Made by a program: the position numbers and the translations under genes
Assembly (NCBI GenBank): GCA_977017575.1
Contig: CDRNVI010000044.1
Location: forward strand, 124,001-188,000
Direction of reading: 5' to 3'
Length of the DNA: 64,000 nt
From: Paramoeba atlantica
Taxonomy: Eukaryota; Discosea
Part shown: one piece after another, positions 9,899 through 19,058 of the stretch
Numbering within the stretch: the stretch's first letter is position 1
Layout: each line of letters begins with the position of its first letter
Notes under the pieces: model-generated
What the model was told of the DNA's origin: nothing
Database searches by the model: none
What the model saw: only the letters and a program-made list of their open reading frames with translations

Positions 9899-10122
9899 GT
9901 GCCCCCACCCACTTATAGTGCCGCGGGGTACCCCCCACTTACACTCGCTGTGGGGCTTAACACTCACTGTATAGTGCCGTTTGGTCGAAAACCGCGGCAC
10001 TATAAGTGGGGGGCACAGGAAAATGTGGGCGGGTTACCGGTGAAACTTCAATTAAGGGTAATTAGAATTAAAGCAGTGCCGTTCGGTCGAAAACCGCGGT
10101 ACTATAAGTGGGGGGGGGGCAC
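9899..10122. repeat. inverted and direct repeats around a GTGCCG/CGGCAC core
   Basis: The segment at 9899-9926 (GTGCCCCCACCCACTTATAG then TGCCGCGG) is inverted at 9992-10016, forming long arms. A unit GTGCCGTTTGGTCGAAAACC followed by CGGCACTATAAGTGG is then repeated directly: once at 9975-10016 and again at 10076-10122 with a longer G run. Just upstream, TTTGATATTA occurs three times between 9830 and 9895. The structure resembles the end of a fold-back element. No coding function is supported. Confidence 0.6.
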
Positions 10123-10138
10123 ATTAGTTGATAAGGTA

Positions 10139-10260
10139 CGCTCCTGATGTGAGTCTGACAACTATAATATAGGCTCCTGATGTGAGTCTGACAACAATAA
10201 TATAGGCTCCTGATGTGAGTCTGACAACAATATTATACATGTAGGCTTCTGTTGCGAGCC
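10139..10260. repeat. 33-bp tandem repeat
   Basis: The unit beginning CTCCTGATGTGAGTCTGACA starts at 10141, 10174 and 10207, an exact 33-bp period. A fourth degenerate unit (CTTCTGTTGCGAGCC) begins at about 10245. It is a small minisatellite in a gene-free region and not a CRISPR array, since there are no unique spacers. Confidence 0.8.
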
Positions 10261-10642
10261 TTTATCTATTATGGCAAGAAAAGAACTTGCATGGAGAAAA
10301 AGATACCGTGGTCAAAAGGGACTCTTTTTCCCCCCAAAAAAATTAACTTCGTACTTCCCTTAATAAAATATACCAAACAAGAAAATGTATGAGCTCTATC
10401 TTGGTTCTGGTTCTGAGCCTGGACAATAATTTCAAATTCCTTAAACAGCGGATTACAAGAACTCCTTAATTCACATCGTACGGTACAGGCTTCTATCATC
10501 ACTTCATCCAAGGTTCCCAACTACAAAAAGTGATACTGTCATACATTTTACAGCCTGTGTAAAGAAAAAAGATAGGGCGGAGTCGTGTAAGTAGCAAAAA
10601 TACGATGTTTAATCACTCGCTTGGATAATGGTGAGTCTGTAG

Positions 10643-11363
10643 TTAGTATCTGTAGATATGTGCGGGTTTCTGTGAATCGCTGTGGGCTGCTGTGATTCGC
10701 TGTGAGTAGCTGTGAGTATTTTTCAAGTAGCTGTGAATACTTTCAATGACTTCAAAGAACGCAGAAAAGGTCATGCGGCGTTTCTGCACCACTGAAAATG
10801 GCATCCTTAGCCAAATATAAACGATCGCGCCGAACAGTGTAGCCCTCAAGCAGATGCCCTATCTGGTGGTGTATCATTGCCATTCGTTCATCCCTTTGCT
10901 CTTTAACACTCTTCGATGCAGTTCCCTTAACGTTACCCACATGCGGCGCAACGTTTTCGACAGAACAGGGATGTTGCCAGAGGGAAGCTCACGACGAAAA
11001 TATTCCGCAACAGAAGTTGCCGCACGACGATAAACTTTCGACTTACCCACAGTAAAGCTCCGCTGTATTATGCAGAGCACCTGGGCCACAAGTGCGAATG
11101 TCAGTTTCCGTTGGCATACTGTCCACCCTTCGTAGACACAACATGCTTCTTGGACTCTTTTTTTGGTCTAACCCACGCTTCTTCGGGGCCCAAGGTGTGC
11201 TGATCTTGTGGCTTATTGCAAGAAGGGCAAATGTTGCATCCAACAGGCACACAAGTGAAGTGCATTGCTCACTGGTGTGCTCGTTGCCGCAATCAAGGCA
11301 AAAGGAGGGAGTCCGAGCACGGAACTGCGTCACCTTATCGCAGTGAAAACAGTGTAAACGCAC
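10643..11363 (-). mobile_element. retroelement fossil: gag-like region with zinc knuckles
   Basis: The minus strand here carries several overlapping short frames. The one nearest 11363 has Cys/His knuckle-like groups (CFHCDKV, CLDCGNEHTSEQC), and the ones downstream are basic and helical, as in gag-type proteins. The remains look old and broken. They may belong to the same family as the fragment at 2628-2906, because both lie beside the shared block noted at 2898-2970 and 11384-11456. LTR element or LINE ORF1 origin cannot be decided here. Confidence 0.45.
10650..10725. repeat. CGCTGTGA-type dispersed repeat, copy 1
   Basis: Degenerate tandem copies of a 10-bp word (CGCTGTGAGT) end in AGCTGTGAGTATTTTT. 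The same arrangement occurs at 11905-11955, again followed by a T run. The pair suggests the shared end of a repeat family whose copies bracket the zinc-knuckle fossil and the tRNA-like sequence. Confidence 0.55.
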
Positions 11364-11383
11364 GTATAGTTCAGTCCTTGTGG

Positions 11384-11456
11384 GGGTTGTTTACAACCTG
11401 TGCCTCTCCCCTCTTTATGGTGTCCGGGGGAGGGTGGATCCAGCAGGGTGAGAAAA
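11384..11456. repeat. dispersed repeat block, copy 2
   Basis: This is the inverted partner of 2898-2970. It contains GGTTGTTTACAACC and AGGGTGGATCCAGCAG and differs from copy 1 at a handful of positions. It is followed on the + strand by a tRNA-like sequence rather than by knuckle coding sequence. Confidence 0.6.
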
Positions 11457-11519
11457 GGGGGCCCAGCCCCCCCCTCTATCCTCGATTCGGGCACATATCA
11501 CGATGCTTAAACGTAGGTC

Positions 11520-11600
11520 GCGGGACTCGAACCCAGGTAGCCCAGTTGGTAAGACCTGCCGTTCATAATCTGGTGGTCGCAGGTTCGACTCCGGGCGGAT
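11520..11600 (+). ncRNA. tRNA-like sequence (pseudogene or SINE head)
   Basis: An A-box-like word (TAGCCCAGTTGG, 11538-11549) and a B-box-like word (GGTTCGACTCC, 11582-11592) are at tRNA spacing, with a CAT anticodon-like triplet in TTCATAA between them. That resembles elongator tRNA-Met. The acceptor arms do not pair and the D and T stems have mismatches, so it is not a working tRNA. A second T-arm-like sequence faces the other way at 11520-11533, making an inverted pair. A tRNA-derived SINE head is the likeliest explanation. Confidence 0.35.
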
Positions 11601-11616
11601 GTATTTTCAGCCATAA

Positions 11617-11727
11617 GCGGCGTAGTTAGTCGGAAGCAATTTGCGAAGCCGAAGGGGGGTATGGCGAGAGCCCGCGTGAGCGGGCCATACACTGCGTCGT
11701 TAGTGGGAAGCAATTTGCGAAGCCCGT
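11617..11727. repeat. direct repeat flanking a hairpin
   Basis: The word GGAAGCAATTTGCGAAGCC occurs at about 11630-11648 and again at about 11711-11729, each preceded by GCGTMGTTAGT. Between them, GTATGG at 11659-11664 pairs with CCATAC at 11685-11690, with an inner GCCCGC/GCGGGC stem. This looks like part of a structured repeat, possibly the body of the SINE-like element upstream. Confidence 0.5.
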
Positions 11728-11904
11728 TTACCAACAACTACCGCTTTTTAACGAAGCAGCTAGCACACCGACATTACTTATAAATAAGAAAATCTTCTAG
11801 AAAAAGATTTAGAGAAGGTAAATTCTATTTTTACACCAAATAACTTTTGAACAAGAAGTCTAGAACACAGTGCAATTCTGTATGGAATAGCAGAAACTTT
11901 GAGT

Positions 11905-11955
11905 ACCTGTAGATCGCTGTGAGTCGCTGTGAGTAGCTGTGAGTATTTTTTTGCG
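11905..11955. repeat. CGCTGTGA-type dispersed repeat, copy 2
   Basis: This is the second copy of the arrangement at 10650-10725: GATCGCTGTGAGTCGCTGTG followed by AGTAGCTGTGAGTATTTTTT. Same direction as copy 1. Confidence 0.55.
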
Positions 11956-12129
11956 ACGAAAAATTGCGAACTAGAGACTCACCAATACTGAAATCTTGTT
12001 TGAAAAACCGCCATGAAAACAATTTAAGTTTTTTTCGGGGGAAAAAAAGTCCCCTTTCACCGATGCCGTTTCTGTACTGATTTCCAGGTCGCAAAGTGTT
12101 TCTATTTTGGGCGCGCTCAACGACACTTA

Positions 12130-12255
12130 CCCCCCTATTATTTGTTATTTGTCACACACCGAACGCCACCCCCCTAGTTATTTGTCACATACCCAACCCC
12201 CCTACTTATTTGTCACTTTTCTCCAAAAAGGGGTGACAAATAAGTACGGGGGGTA
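12130..12255. repeat. palindromic C-run/TTGTC element plus two half copies
   Basis: Half copies of CCCCCCTAxTTATTTGTCAC lie at 12130-12154 and 12169-12188. The full palindrome is 12197-12255: a left arm CCCCCCTACTTATTTGTCAC, a short A/T-rich loop, and a right arm GTGACAAATAAGTACGGGGG. The same 59-bp architecture occurs at 32638-32694, so it is a recurring fold-back unit. Confidence 0.75.
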
Positions 12256-12533
12256 TAGTATCTATATCGTGGTTTACAACACCTCTTTCGTATCCCATTT
12301 AAAGTAGAAAAAACTTCGCTTGGTATTAAGGAGCTCATCTTCTCGGCACCGCATGTAATTTTCTTTATTCGATCATGGGATGAGAATTCAATCCGCGCCG
12401 GGCTTCGCTGGATAGCGATGTGATCGCCATACAGATGTTTGTTCGAGGAAATTTGGAGCAAGGTCGAAATTGTACCGGATTTAGATGGCTTGCCTAGTGA
12501 TACAGACACTAGCGCACAGGAGCTCACAATATA

Positions 12534-13309
12534 CAGGGGGTGGCACGAAAATATGGGGAGGGTCAAATTTTTTATAACTTATCCAATTTTGAAAAGTAGC
12601 AACGCATTCGAGAGCTCTCGCAGAGATACGTGTCACCTGATAATGCGTTTCCCGTATCCAGGGGGGTAGGTCCCTATGCCAAAGGGGCTGAAAACACCAA
12701 TTGCAAGTTTTAAAATTTGAAAAATATCTCGTTTATATCCATTTAATATCCTCCATATTTTTGTTAATGTAATCTTAATACGAGTTGGAACTGTCCTTAA
12801 AGTGTCTAAAAATGATTTTTTCTGTTCTCCTTTCAACAATCCAATCCCATATGCGATCGCCGATCGCAACTCTGACCGATTTGTGGGGCATAATGAGCTT
12901 TTGTGGGCATCAGTTATCCCACAAATATTTTCTTCATACTTCCTTACTAAAAGTATGTGGTGGGTGACTTTAAGCTGTCCTCGAGTACTGTAACAATTCC
13001 GATCACGGTGCTGTACACCCGTGCTATTGGAATATCCTGTTTCTGTGGGATAACGAAGCGGAAAGGTAAAAAAATAGAAGGAAACTACCCAAAATATCGA
13101 AAAAATCGAAGAATCTGAAGAAAATTGCAAGTTCCAAAAACGTATTTTTTTTGTCCCGAAATAAAAAAATTTAAAACACGGGAAACGCAGTATCAGGTGA
13201 CACGTACATGTGGATATCTCCGCGAGAGCTCTCGAATGCGGTGCTACTTTCCAAAATTGGACAATTTATAAGAATTTTGACGCCCCCCATATTTTTGCGC
13301 CACCCCCTG
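12534..13309. mobile_element. MITE related to the Tc1-like transposon
   Basis: This 776-bp element starts CAGGGGGTGGC and ends GCCACCCCCTG, with TA on both sides (12532-12533 and 13310-13311). The terminal inverted repeats are about 122 bp (left, to 12655) and 132 bp (right, from 13178), the right one with about ten extra bases. The outer part aligns with the ends of the Tc1-like element at 438-1976, including shared words ATCCAATTTTG and GAGAGCTCTCGC-like blocks. No transposase is present inside. It is best read as a non-autonomous copy moved by a Tc1-like transposase of this family. Confidence 0.88.
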
Positions 13310-13311
13310 TA

Positions 13312-14322
13312 AATCAAAGGAAGCTTGAGAGTCGCATCCTTTTATGGTCGGAGACTACTAGGCTGAGGACCATCTCTAGAACCATCTCTAGGATCGGTTG
13401 CAGGAAAACGCAAAAGTAAGCGGTGAAAAGTGTAGAGCCTTGTTATTGTATGTGTGTATAATGCCATTGTTATTGGACTGCTGTTGGACTTGGCCGTTTG
13501 ACTCCGAAGAATTATGACCCCTCGACTCTCTAAGTGGGAAAGCCCGATAAATCGGACGAAGTTAGTCGCAGCAAGCTGTGACTCGCGCCCCACTTGAAGA
13601 GACCATTAGTGAATGCCATTAGTGCTTTTAACGATTCCAGACAAGCGATTGGCAGTGGTCTTGTAGGAAAGTAGCTCGGAGGCTTCCGCGTAGAATAATC
13701 GCTGAAATTTCTTTCGCGCATTTTTCGAAAATTCAGACCCCCTTTTAAACTTCCGAAGTCTATATGCCTCTAAAATAGTACCTTTTCCTGCCTACAGCCC
13801 AAAAAGTAAGACAAAAAAAGAGCCTTTTTTACGATTTTCGGTACTTTTTGCCCCAAATTTCAATGTTTTGTAAATAAAAAGTATCTGATTAGTAGAAGCG
13901 GGCTCTAAATAGCGTAGACACGATATTCAGAGCGAGATCTCTCGTTTGTAAAAAAAATTGGCTCAAACGGGCTCATAAGGCTAAAAGGCAAAGTCATGAA
14001 AAGCTAGTCAGTTTTCGTGGCCCACCATATATACTTCCAAAGGTCAGGTTCCAACGTTTATACTTCTAAAAGCACCGAAACCGGCGGAATTATAAAGGGG
14101 GGGTAACAGTATGATTTTTTATAAATTTGTCACTTTTTAGAACGGTAATTTTTATTTTGCTGTCACGTTCAACAATCTAAAGATTCATCAAACATTGAAT
14201 CAAGTAGGTACCTTAGCTTCAAAGTTCAAGTTAGATCAAGTTCAGACTCAAAATTAACCTATTTTTGTTGCAATATGTAGTATTTTGGATTTTTGTTTTT
14301 GTGCTTGAATTGTCAGGAAATA
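13312..14322. other. intergenic, no gene seen
   Basis: About 1 kb between the MITE and the second SET gene. It has a short tandem word (ACCATCTCTAG twice at about 13370-13393) and is otherwise AT-rich without a gene, RNA or mobile element that I can support. Confidence 0.4.
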
Positions 14323-15489
14323 ATGGGTTTCCGGAGAATGAAGATGTATAATCCTTCGACGTTTATTAATTTTTGCACCAGGACAAGGCTGCAAGAAAGG
14401 AGGAATATTCATTGTGGAGGATTGAATTCTTTCAGACAGATAACAACTCCTTTTTTCTGGTGTTTAGGGGATAAGCTAATTATTAGTCAAGGTGCTTTAT
14501 CGACGAGCCACCTGATTGAATCCAAAGACACCAAAAACATGGGACACACACCGCGTTTTCCCGCAAATTTTGAGACTGTCATGCGCAACAAAGCAATCAT
14601 GTCCAGTTTTACACCTTACATCTCGAAGGATATTAAAGTAGGGAATTCATTTGGAAAAGGAAGGGGGCTATTCGCCATGCGCAATTTAGCTTACGATAAA
14701 GAAATCATGCGACTCTGTGCATTTTCATGCCAAGGTGATGGTAGTTCTTTACACAATCAAGTTATGCGTTGTGTACACGATACTCTCAAAGTGTTGAACG
14801 ACCTAATAGATGTCAAGTGTTGCGATGAAAAGTCGAACAAGTCGAACGTCTCATCAAATTTTCTCGTTTTTTGGTATTACATACGTGGCGTACTGAACTT
14901 GCTATGTCAAAAGGAGAGGGTTCCGATAATTACCCAATACGAAGCTTCGCAGATACTGAAAGAGTTTCCAAAATTGGACAACTTTTTGAGCTTAGAGGGA
15001 AATCCCACGGAAGTTGTTCTACGAATCGCGTCTGTGTACGAGTTTTGCCGATTCGATACGCTGTATGCCGGACGAAACGGTCGCGCAATTTTTCCGGAGG
15101 CCTCCCTATTCAATCATTCTTGTTCGCCTAATGTAGGCATTGAAATCATATGCCCTATCGAGGCCGGAATGCTCGATGTAGCAAGCCCGAGGGCTACTTT
15201 TGGGCTTGTTGCCCGTACTCTCCGTCCGATCGACGCGGGTGAGGAACTCTTCGTTACTTATTTGTCTGACTCGAGTCGTCCTATTTCGCTCCAGCAAGAA
15301 TATTTAAAACAACGTTGGCATTTTGAATGCGATTGTTCCAAATGCCGTGCGCGACAAACTAGTTCTACGTTTGTAGTGGTTGTAATTTCTATGTCACTTG
15401 TGTATTGGGGCTACAAAAAACTAGTTTCATACTTTTTGATGTCAAAAGAAAAGGAACTAATTTTAGATCCACATGAAACTGCCACTTAG
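14323..15489 (+). CDS. SET-domain protein (SMYD/SET5-like) with C-terminal membrane anchor
   Basis: This 388-residue protein has a split SET methyltransferase core: an N-terminal SET-N segment (FGKGRGLFAMRNL, about residues 108-120), FNHSCSPNVG (H265), GEELFVTYL (Y313) and a post-SET group FECDCSKC (C336, C338, C341). This order resembles SMYD and yeast Set5 proteins, which methylate lysines of histones or other proteins. No MYND zinc finger is visible in the spacer. After the post-SET group lies a hydrophobic stretch (about residues 348-373, FVVVVISMSLVYWGYKKLV) and a short charged tail, as in tail-anchored membrane proteins, which is unusual for the family. The start at 14323 is the first ATG in frame. 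Further ATGs at 14338 and 14344 are possible. Confidence 0.82.
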   Translation: MGFRRMKMYNPSTFINFCTRTRLQERRNIHCGGLNSFRQITTPFFWCLGDKLIISQGALSTSHLIESKDTKNMGHTPRFPANFETVMRNKAIMSSFTPYISKDIKVGNSFGKGRGLFAMRNLAYDKEIMRLCAFSCQGDGSSLHNQVMRCVHDTLKVLNDLIDVKCCDEKSNKSNVSSNFLVFWYYIRGVLNLLCQKERVPIITQYEASQILKEFPKLDNFLSLEGNPTEVVLRIASVYEFCRFDTLYAGRNGRAIFPEASLFNHSCSPNVGIEIICPIEAGMLDVASPRATFGLVARTLRPIDAGEELFVTYLSDSSRPISLQQEYLKQRWHFECDCSKCRARQTSSTFVVVVISMSLVYWGYKKLVSYFLMSKEKELILDPHETAT

Positions 15490-15606
15490 TCCGCTTGTGA
15501 GCGCTGCACTCTGTGGAATAGTGATCGACCGCCTGCTAGGGAAGATAGTGCCAATGTGACCTTTGTATACCCCCTAAAGACATTACTAATCGCTGTCGCA
15601 AATGTT

Positions 15607-16230
15607 GGGTAACCGGCACTATAAATATAGGTTAAAATCCATTTTTTTCTGATGATTTTTTTCCGCTCGAAAAAACTTTTACGTGACTTTTTAAAACGTT
15701 TCCACTCATACTCATGACGTTCCAACTTATATTTCAATGCCTGGAATACTCAATGGACCGCCCAGGATATACTACATTGGTCTACTACATTGGTCTACTT
15801 GGTATTGGTGACCTGTAAAAAGGATATGGTGCGCTCCCAGGCGCTCCCAGACACTCCCATCCAGTTTGAACCCTCTTGGAAGCCACCACGGCTACCCCCT
15901 TCGCGTTGAGAACTGCTTCCGCGTTTAATGAAGAGACTAAAAAGGAAAAAATTGCGAAACGATCCAGAATAATCCAACTTTTGGTACAAATACCCGATTC
16001 TCCCCATATTTCGTATTCTCCCCATATTTCGGACGTTTTTTGGGGTCTTACCATTAGAGGTAGGGGGCACATCTGATCGAAAAAACGTGTGGTCTGGCAA
16101 GTAAACTAAAAAAATAAATAAGAAAAGAGATCAACGAAAGATCAAAAACTTTTTCCTGAGTCCTTTTGGGCATGATTGTTCAAACAAATTTTACTTGTTT
16201 TCAACCTACATTTATAGTGCCGGTGAACCC
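15607..16230. mobile_element. MITE with about 30-bp inverted ends and 7-bp target duplication
   Basis: The left end GGGTAACCGGCACTATAAAT is inverted at the right end (16201-16230), matching over about 30 bases with few differences. The element is 624 bp and is flanked by AAATGTT on both sides (15600-15606 and 16231-16237). It has no transposase gene. Inside are a two-unit tandem (TTCTCCCCATATTTCG) and a degraded copy of the hairpin-arm repeat seen at 4046-4079. The superfamily is not clear: a 7-bp duplication does not fit Tc1 (TA) or Merlin (8 bp here). Confidence 0.8.
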
Positions 16231-16406
16231 AAATGTTTAACAAACATATATTTTGGAAGATTACAAATATTGGAATATGTATCGGGGGTTTATATAATTT
16301 TGTACACATAATAATTTGAAATTATTTATTTCTACACATGACATTTTCTTCTACGCATATTATTTTGTACACACACGTATAAATACGGGCATATGATGTT
16401 AGGTTA

Positions 16407-18827
16407 ATGGACATTTCTTTTTCAAAGCCACACCAAGTTTTAGTGGTACTAGACCTGAACAGTTGTCTTGATAGTGAAACCAAGGACCTGGTTACGTCGT
16501 GCGGGACGTGGAAGTTGTCGGACGTATGGGAAATGTTTCTCAATGAGGTAATGTTAGACGACGCGGGCCAGGAACGTACCAGCATAAGTGTGTGTCTAGT
16601 GTTGTGTGTAACGAATAAGTTATCAAATAATTTAAGAGTGGAAAAAGTGGTCTCGTCGAACGGATATGAGAGCCGTTTTCACTCTTTATTCTGCAGCACG
16701 AACGCTCCTAAGGATGGCATTCGATTCTGGCGTTCCGTCGAAAACACGATCAAAAAACAATGTGCACGCTGGAGCGAAGCAAGAACAATAGGATCTTTTG
16801 ATTGCACAATATTGATTGACGATTTTACTTTACGAGACCGATTTCGATCATTGCAGGAAAAGCGTTCCGTTTCTCTGGGAGAAGCTTTTCTCGAAATCGC
16901 TGCCGCACAAAAGTTCCACGATCGCGTTATTCATGTGCTAACAGCTATGCAAAAGAATGACCAGAGGAACACGAAGTTGTCTGTTAACTTGCGCCAAACA
17001 ACAAGAAAAAGGGACGCCGAGCGTTTCGCGTATGAGAAAAGCAAACAGAAAACGCTTTGTCTTAGCACATGGAAGTCACTCTTTCGTTTTTTAAACAGCC
17101 CTACGAACTTTAGCGACATTGCCTGCCCCTCTTGCTTGCATCGATGTATTGCGCACGATGAACACCAAGGCAGGGTCCATACATATTGGGTATCGTATGA
17201 CCACGGCCTTTCCATCCTTGCTAAATGTATTAAATCTTTCACTCGAACTAAAACCTTGAACCGTTCTATTCGCCTAGACCTCGAAAGGAACCCCACACCT
17301 CTGCATCCCCTCCTCGGTTCCTTAACACGGCTGGTCTGTTCAAGTCGCATCAAGCTCCCCTTCACAAACACAACCCCTGACAACGTGCTCGACCTCCGTT
17401 CCCATTCTCACCTCGTGCGCTCCACCGTCTTTGACGCCTTTCTCTATCTCAACAGCCCTTGCCATCCCCTCACCCCCACCCCTACCCCCGACACCACCCT
17501 CTGGAATCGACTCCGAAACCAACCCCGCTCCACTTTCCTCCCCCCTCCCCTGTTTGTGTGTGCGGACGGAGCCCTTCACACCCCTTTCCTCACACCCCCA
17601 GATGTCGTGGTGGGGGATTTTGACTCCCTAACCTATGCCTCCCTCCCCTCCCCGCCCCCCTCCCACTCCCCGCTCCATTTCGAACACTGTCCCGAACAAA
17701 ACTCTACGGATTTAGAAAAATCTTTATACTATATCTATGAGTGGTATCAAAAGCAACAACAACAACAACAACAAGAACAAGAAGAAGACCGCAACAACCA
17801 AGAACAAAACACCCATCAACAACAACAACAACAGGAAGAACAAACCACACAAGAACGACCACAAACAACTACACAAGAACCACAACAATACTCACGACAA
17901 ACCCGTATCAAAAACATACCACCACAACCACAACCACAAACTTCACAACCACAAACTTCACAACCACAAACTTCTCAACCACAAACTTCTCAACCACAAC
18001 CACAAATTTCTCAACCACAAACTTCACAACCACAAACTTCACAACCACAACCACAAACTTCACAACCACAAACTTCACAACCACAAACTTCACAACCACA
18101 AACTTCACAACCACAAACTTTTCAACCACAAACTTCTCAACCACAACCACAGCCACCACCACAAACTTCACCACCACCACAAACTCTACCCCTCCCCCTC
18201 CCCCTCCCCCTCCCCCTCCCCCCTCCCCGTGTGTTGCTCCTTAACGCGGGCAGCCCCCCCGCCCACGCCCCCCCCACCCGCGTGGACCACACCCTCAACC
18301 TCTACCACGCCCTGCTCGCGTGGTCCCCGTGGCTCTCCCCGCTCGCGTGTGTGGGGCACGGCGCCGCGTACGTCGCCCCGCTGCGCCCCGGCACGCGGTA
18401 CTGGTGGAGGCTCCCGGAGGGGGCGTACTGCGGGGTGTACAGCATGGGGGGAGGGGGAGGGGGGTGTGGGGAAACCGTCGGGGTGGCGAGTACGGGGTTG
18501 GCCTACCCCTTGGATGGGGTGGGGTTTCATTTCGGGAGGTACCGGAGAGGGGGGGAGGGTACGGGGGTGTCGACCTCGAATAGGGTGGAGGTGGGGGCGG
18601 TGAGGCGGTGGAGGAGGTGGACACGGTGGAGGGAGGGGATGAGGAGGAGGTTGGAGCAGGCGGTGGGGGTGAACGTGGAGGAGGAGGGGGAGCGGGAGGT
18701 GGGGGGGTGTAGGCATGAGGGGATGACAGGGGTGGTGTCGGTACAGACATGGCGGGTACCGGTGTTGTTTGTGGTGAGTGCGGGGGATCCGAAGGAAAAT
18801 AAAAAGAAAGAGAAAAAGGAGGGGTAA
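16407..18827 (+). CDS. thiamine pyrophosphokinase with long N-terminal extension and Q-rich insert
   Basis: The C-terminal part makes thiamine diphosphate from thiamine and ATP. TPK motifs run in order: TVFDAFLYLNSP and LWNRL (about residues 337-375), CADGALH (D387), PDVVVGDFDS (D404, D406), NSTDLEKSL (D435), and after a long gap the thiamine-binding part STGLAYPLDG and STSN (722-725). The gap (about 445-615) is a low-complexity insert rich in Gln, then some 20 units of QPQTS and a Pro/Leu run. The first 330 residues are not TPK. They begin VLVVLDLNS and contain TILIDDF, which could be a divergent von Willebrand A fold (a guess). Base composition changes from AT-balanced to GC-rich near 17280, close to the domain border. 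The whole is 806 residues, about three times a normal TPK. The start at 16407 is the first ATG. Confidence 0.82.
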   Translation: MDISFSKPHQVLVVLDLNSCLDSETKDLVTSCGTWKLSDVWEMFLNEVMLDDAGQERTSISVCLVLCVTNKLSNNLRVEKVVSSNGYESRFHSLFCSTNAPKDGIRFWRSVENTIKKQCARWSEARTIGSFDCTILIDDFTLRDRFRSLQEKRSVSLGEAFLEIAAAQKFHDRVIHVLTAMQKNDQRNTKLSVNLRQTTRKRDAERFAYEKSKQKTLCLSTWKSLFRFLNSPTNFSDIACPSCLHRCIAHDEHQGRVHTYWVSYDHGLSILAKCIKSFTRTKTLNRSIRLDLERNPTPLHPLLGSLTRLVCSSRIKLPFTNTTPDNVLDLRSHSHLVRSTVFDAFLYLNSPCHPLTPTPTPDTTLWNRLRNQPRSTFLPPPLFVCADGALHTPFLTPPDVVVGDFDSLTYASLPSPPPSHSPLHFEHCPEQNSTDLEKSLYYIYEWYQKQQQQQQQEQEEDRNNQEQNTHQQQQQQEEQTTQERPQTTTQEPQQYSRQTRIKNIPPQPQPQTSQPQTSQPQTSQPQTSQPQPQISQPQTSQPQTSQPQPQTSQPQTSQPQTSQPQTSQPQTFQPQTSQPQPQPPPQTSPPPQTLPLPLPLPLPLPPPRVLLLNAGSPPAHAPPTRVDHTLNLYHALLAWSPWLSPLACVGHGAAYVAPLRPGTRYWWRLPEGAYCGVYSMGGGGGGCGETVGVASTGLAYPLDGVGFHFGRYRRGGEGTGVSTSNRVEVGAVRRWRRWTRWREGMRRRLEQAVGVNVEEEGEREVGGCRHEGMTGVVSVQTWRVPVLFVVSAGDPKENKKKEKKEG
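17757..18220 (+). repeat. coding minisatellite (CAA-rich then 15-bp QPQTS units)
   Basis: A (CAA)n-like microsatellite at about 17757-17840 is followed by tandem 15-bp units of the type CAACCACAAACTTCA from about 17935 to 18170, ending in a CCCCTC repeat to 18225. It keeps the thiamine pyrophosphokinase frame throughout. The other frames also stay open across it, as expected of simple repeats. Confidence 0.9.
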
Positions 18828-19058
18828 GATTGGAAATACCGAAAGTACATGCAACGGGGAGGAGGAGTTTCCATCAAAGTCTGGGTTGGGCAATAGGAAC
18901 GCGTTATTTGGAAAACTGTGCGTCGATACTTCATCCTCTTTTCTCCATAACTCTTTCCAAGAATACACCTTATTTTTGTTACTTTCACACATAAACAGAA
19001 TCACTAGCATAACTTTGTCCCTAATGCTACTCTCTCTCCCCCATGAGCATGTTCTGAG

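Noticed and set aside
11538-11600. A functional tRNA-Met gene
   Set aside because: Acceptor strands do not pair and the D and T stems contain mismatches. Only the promoter boxes look right.
12633-13130. 165-codon minus-strand frame inside the MITE as a possible transposase
   Set aside because: There are no catalytic acids, no helix-turn-helix and no similarity to the Tc1-like transposase in the window.
17935-18170. Regular 15-bp repeats resembling a CRISPR or satellite array
   Set aside because: There are no unique spacers, the period is a multiple of three and the repeats keep the kinase frame, so it is a coding minisatellite.
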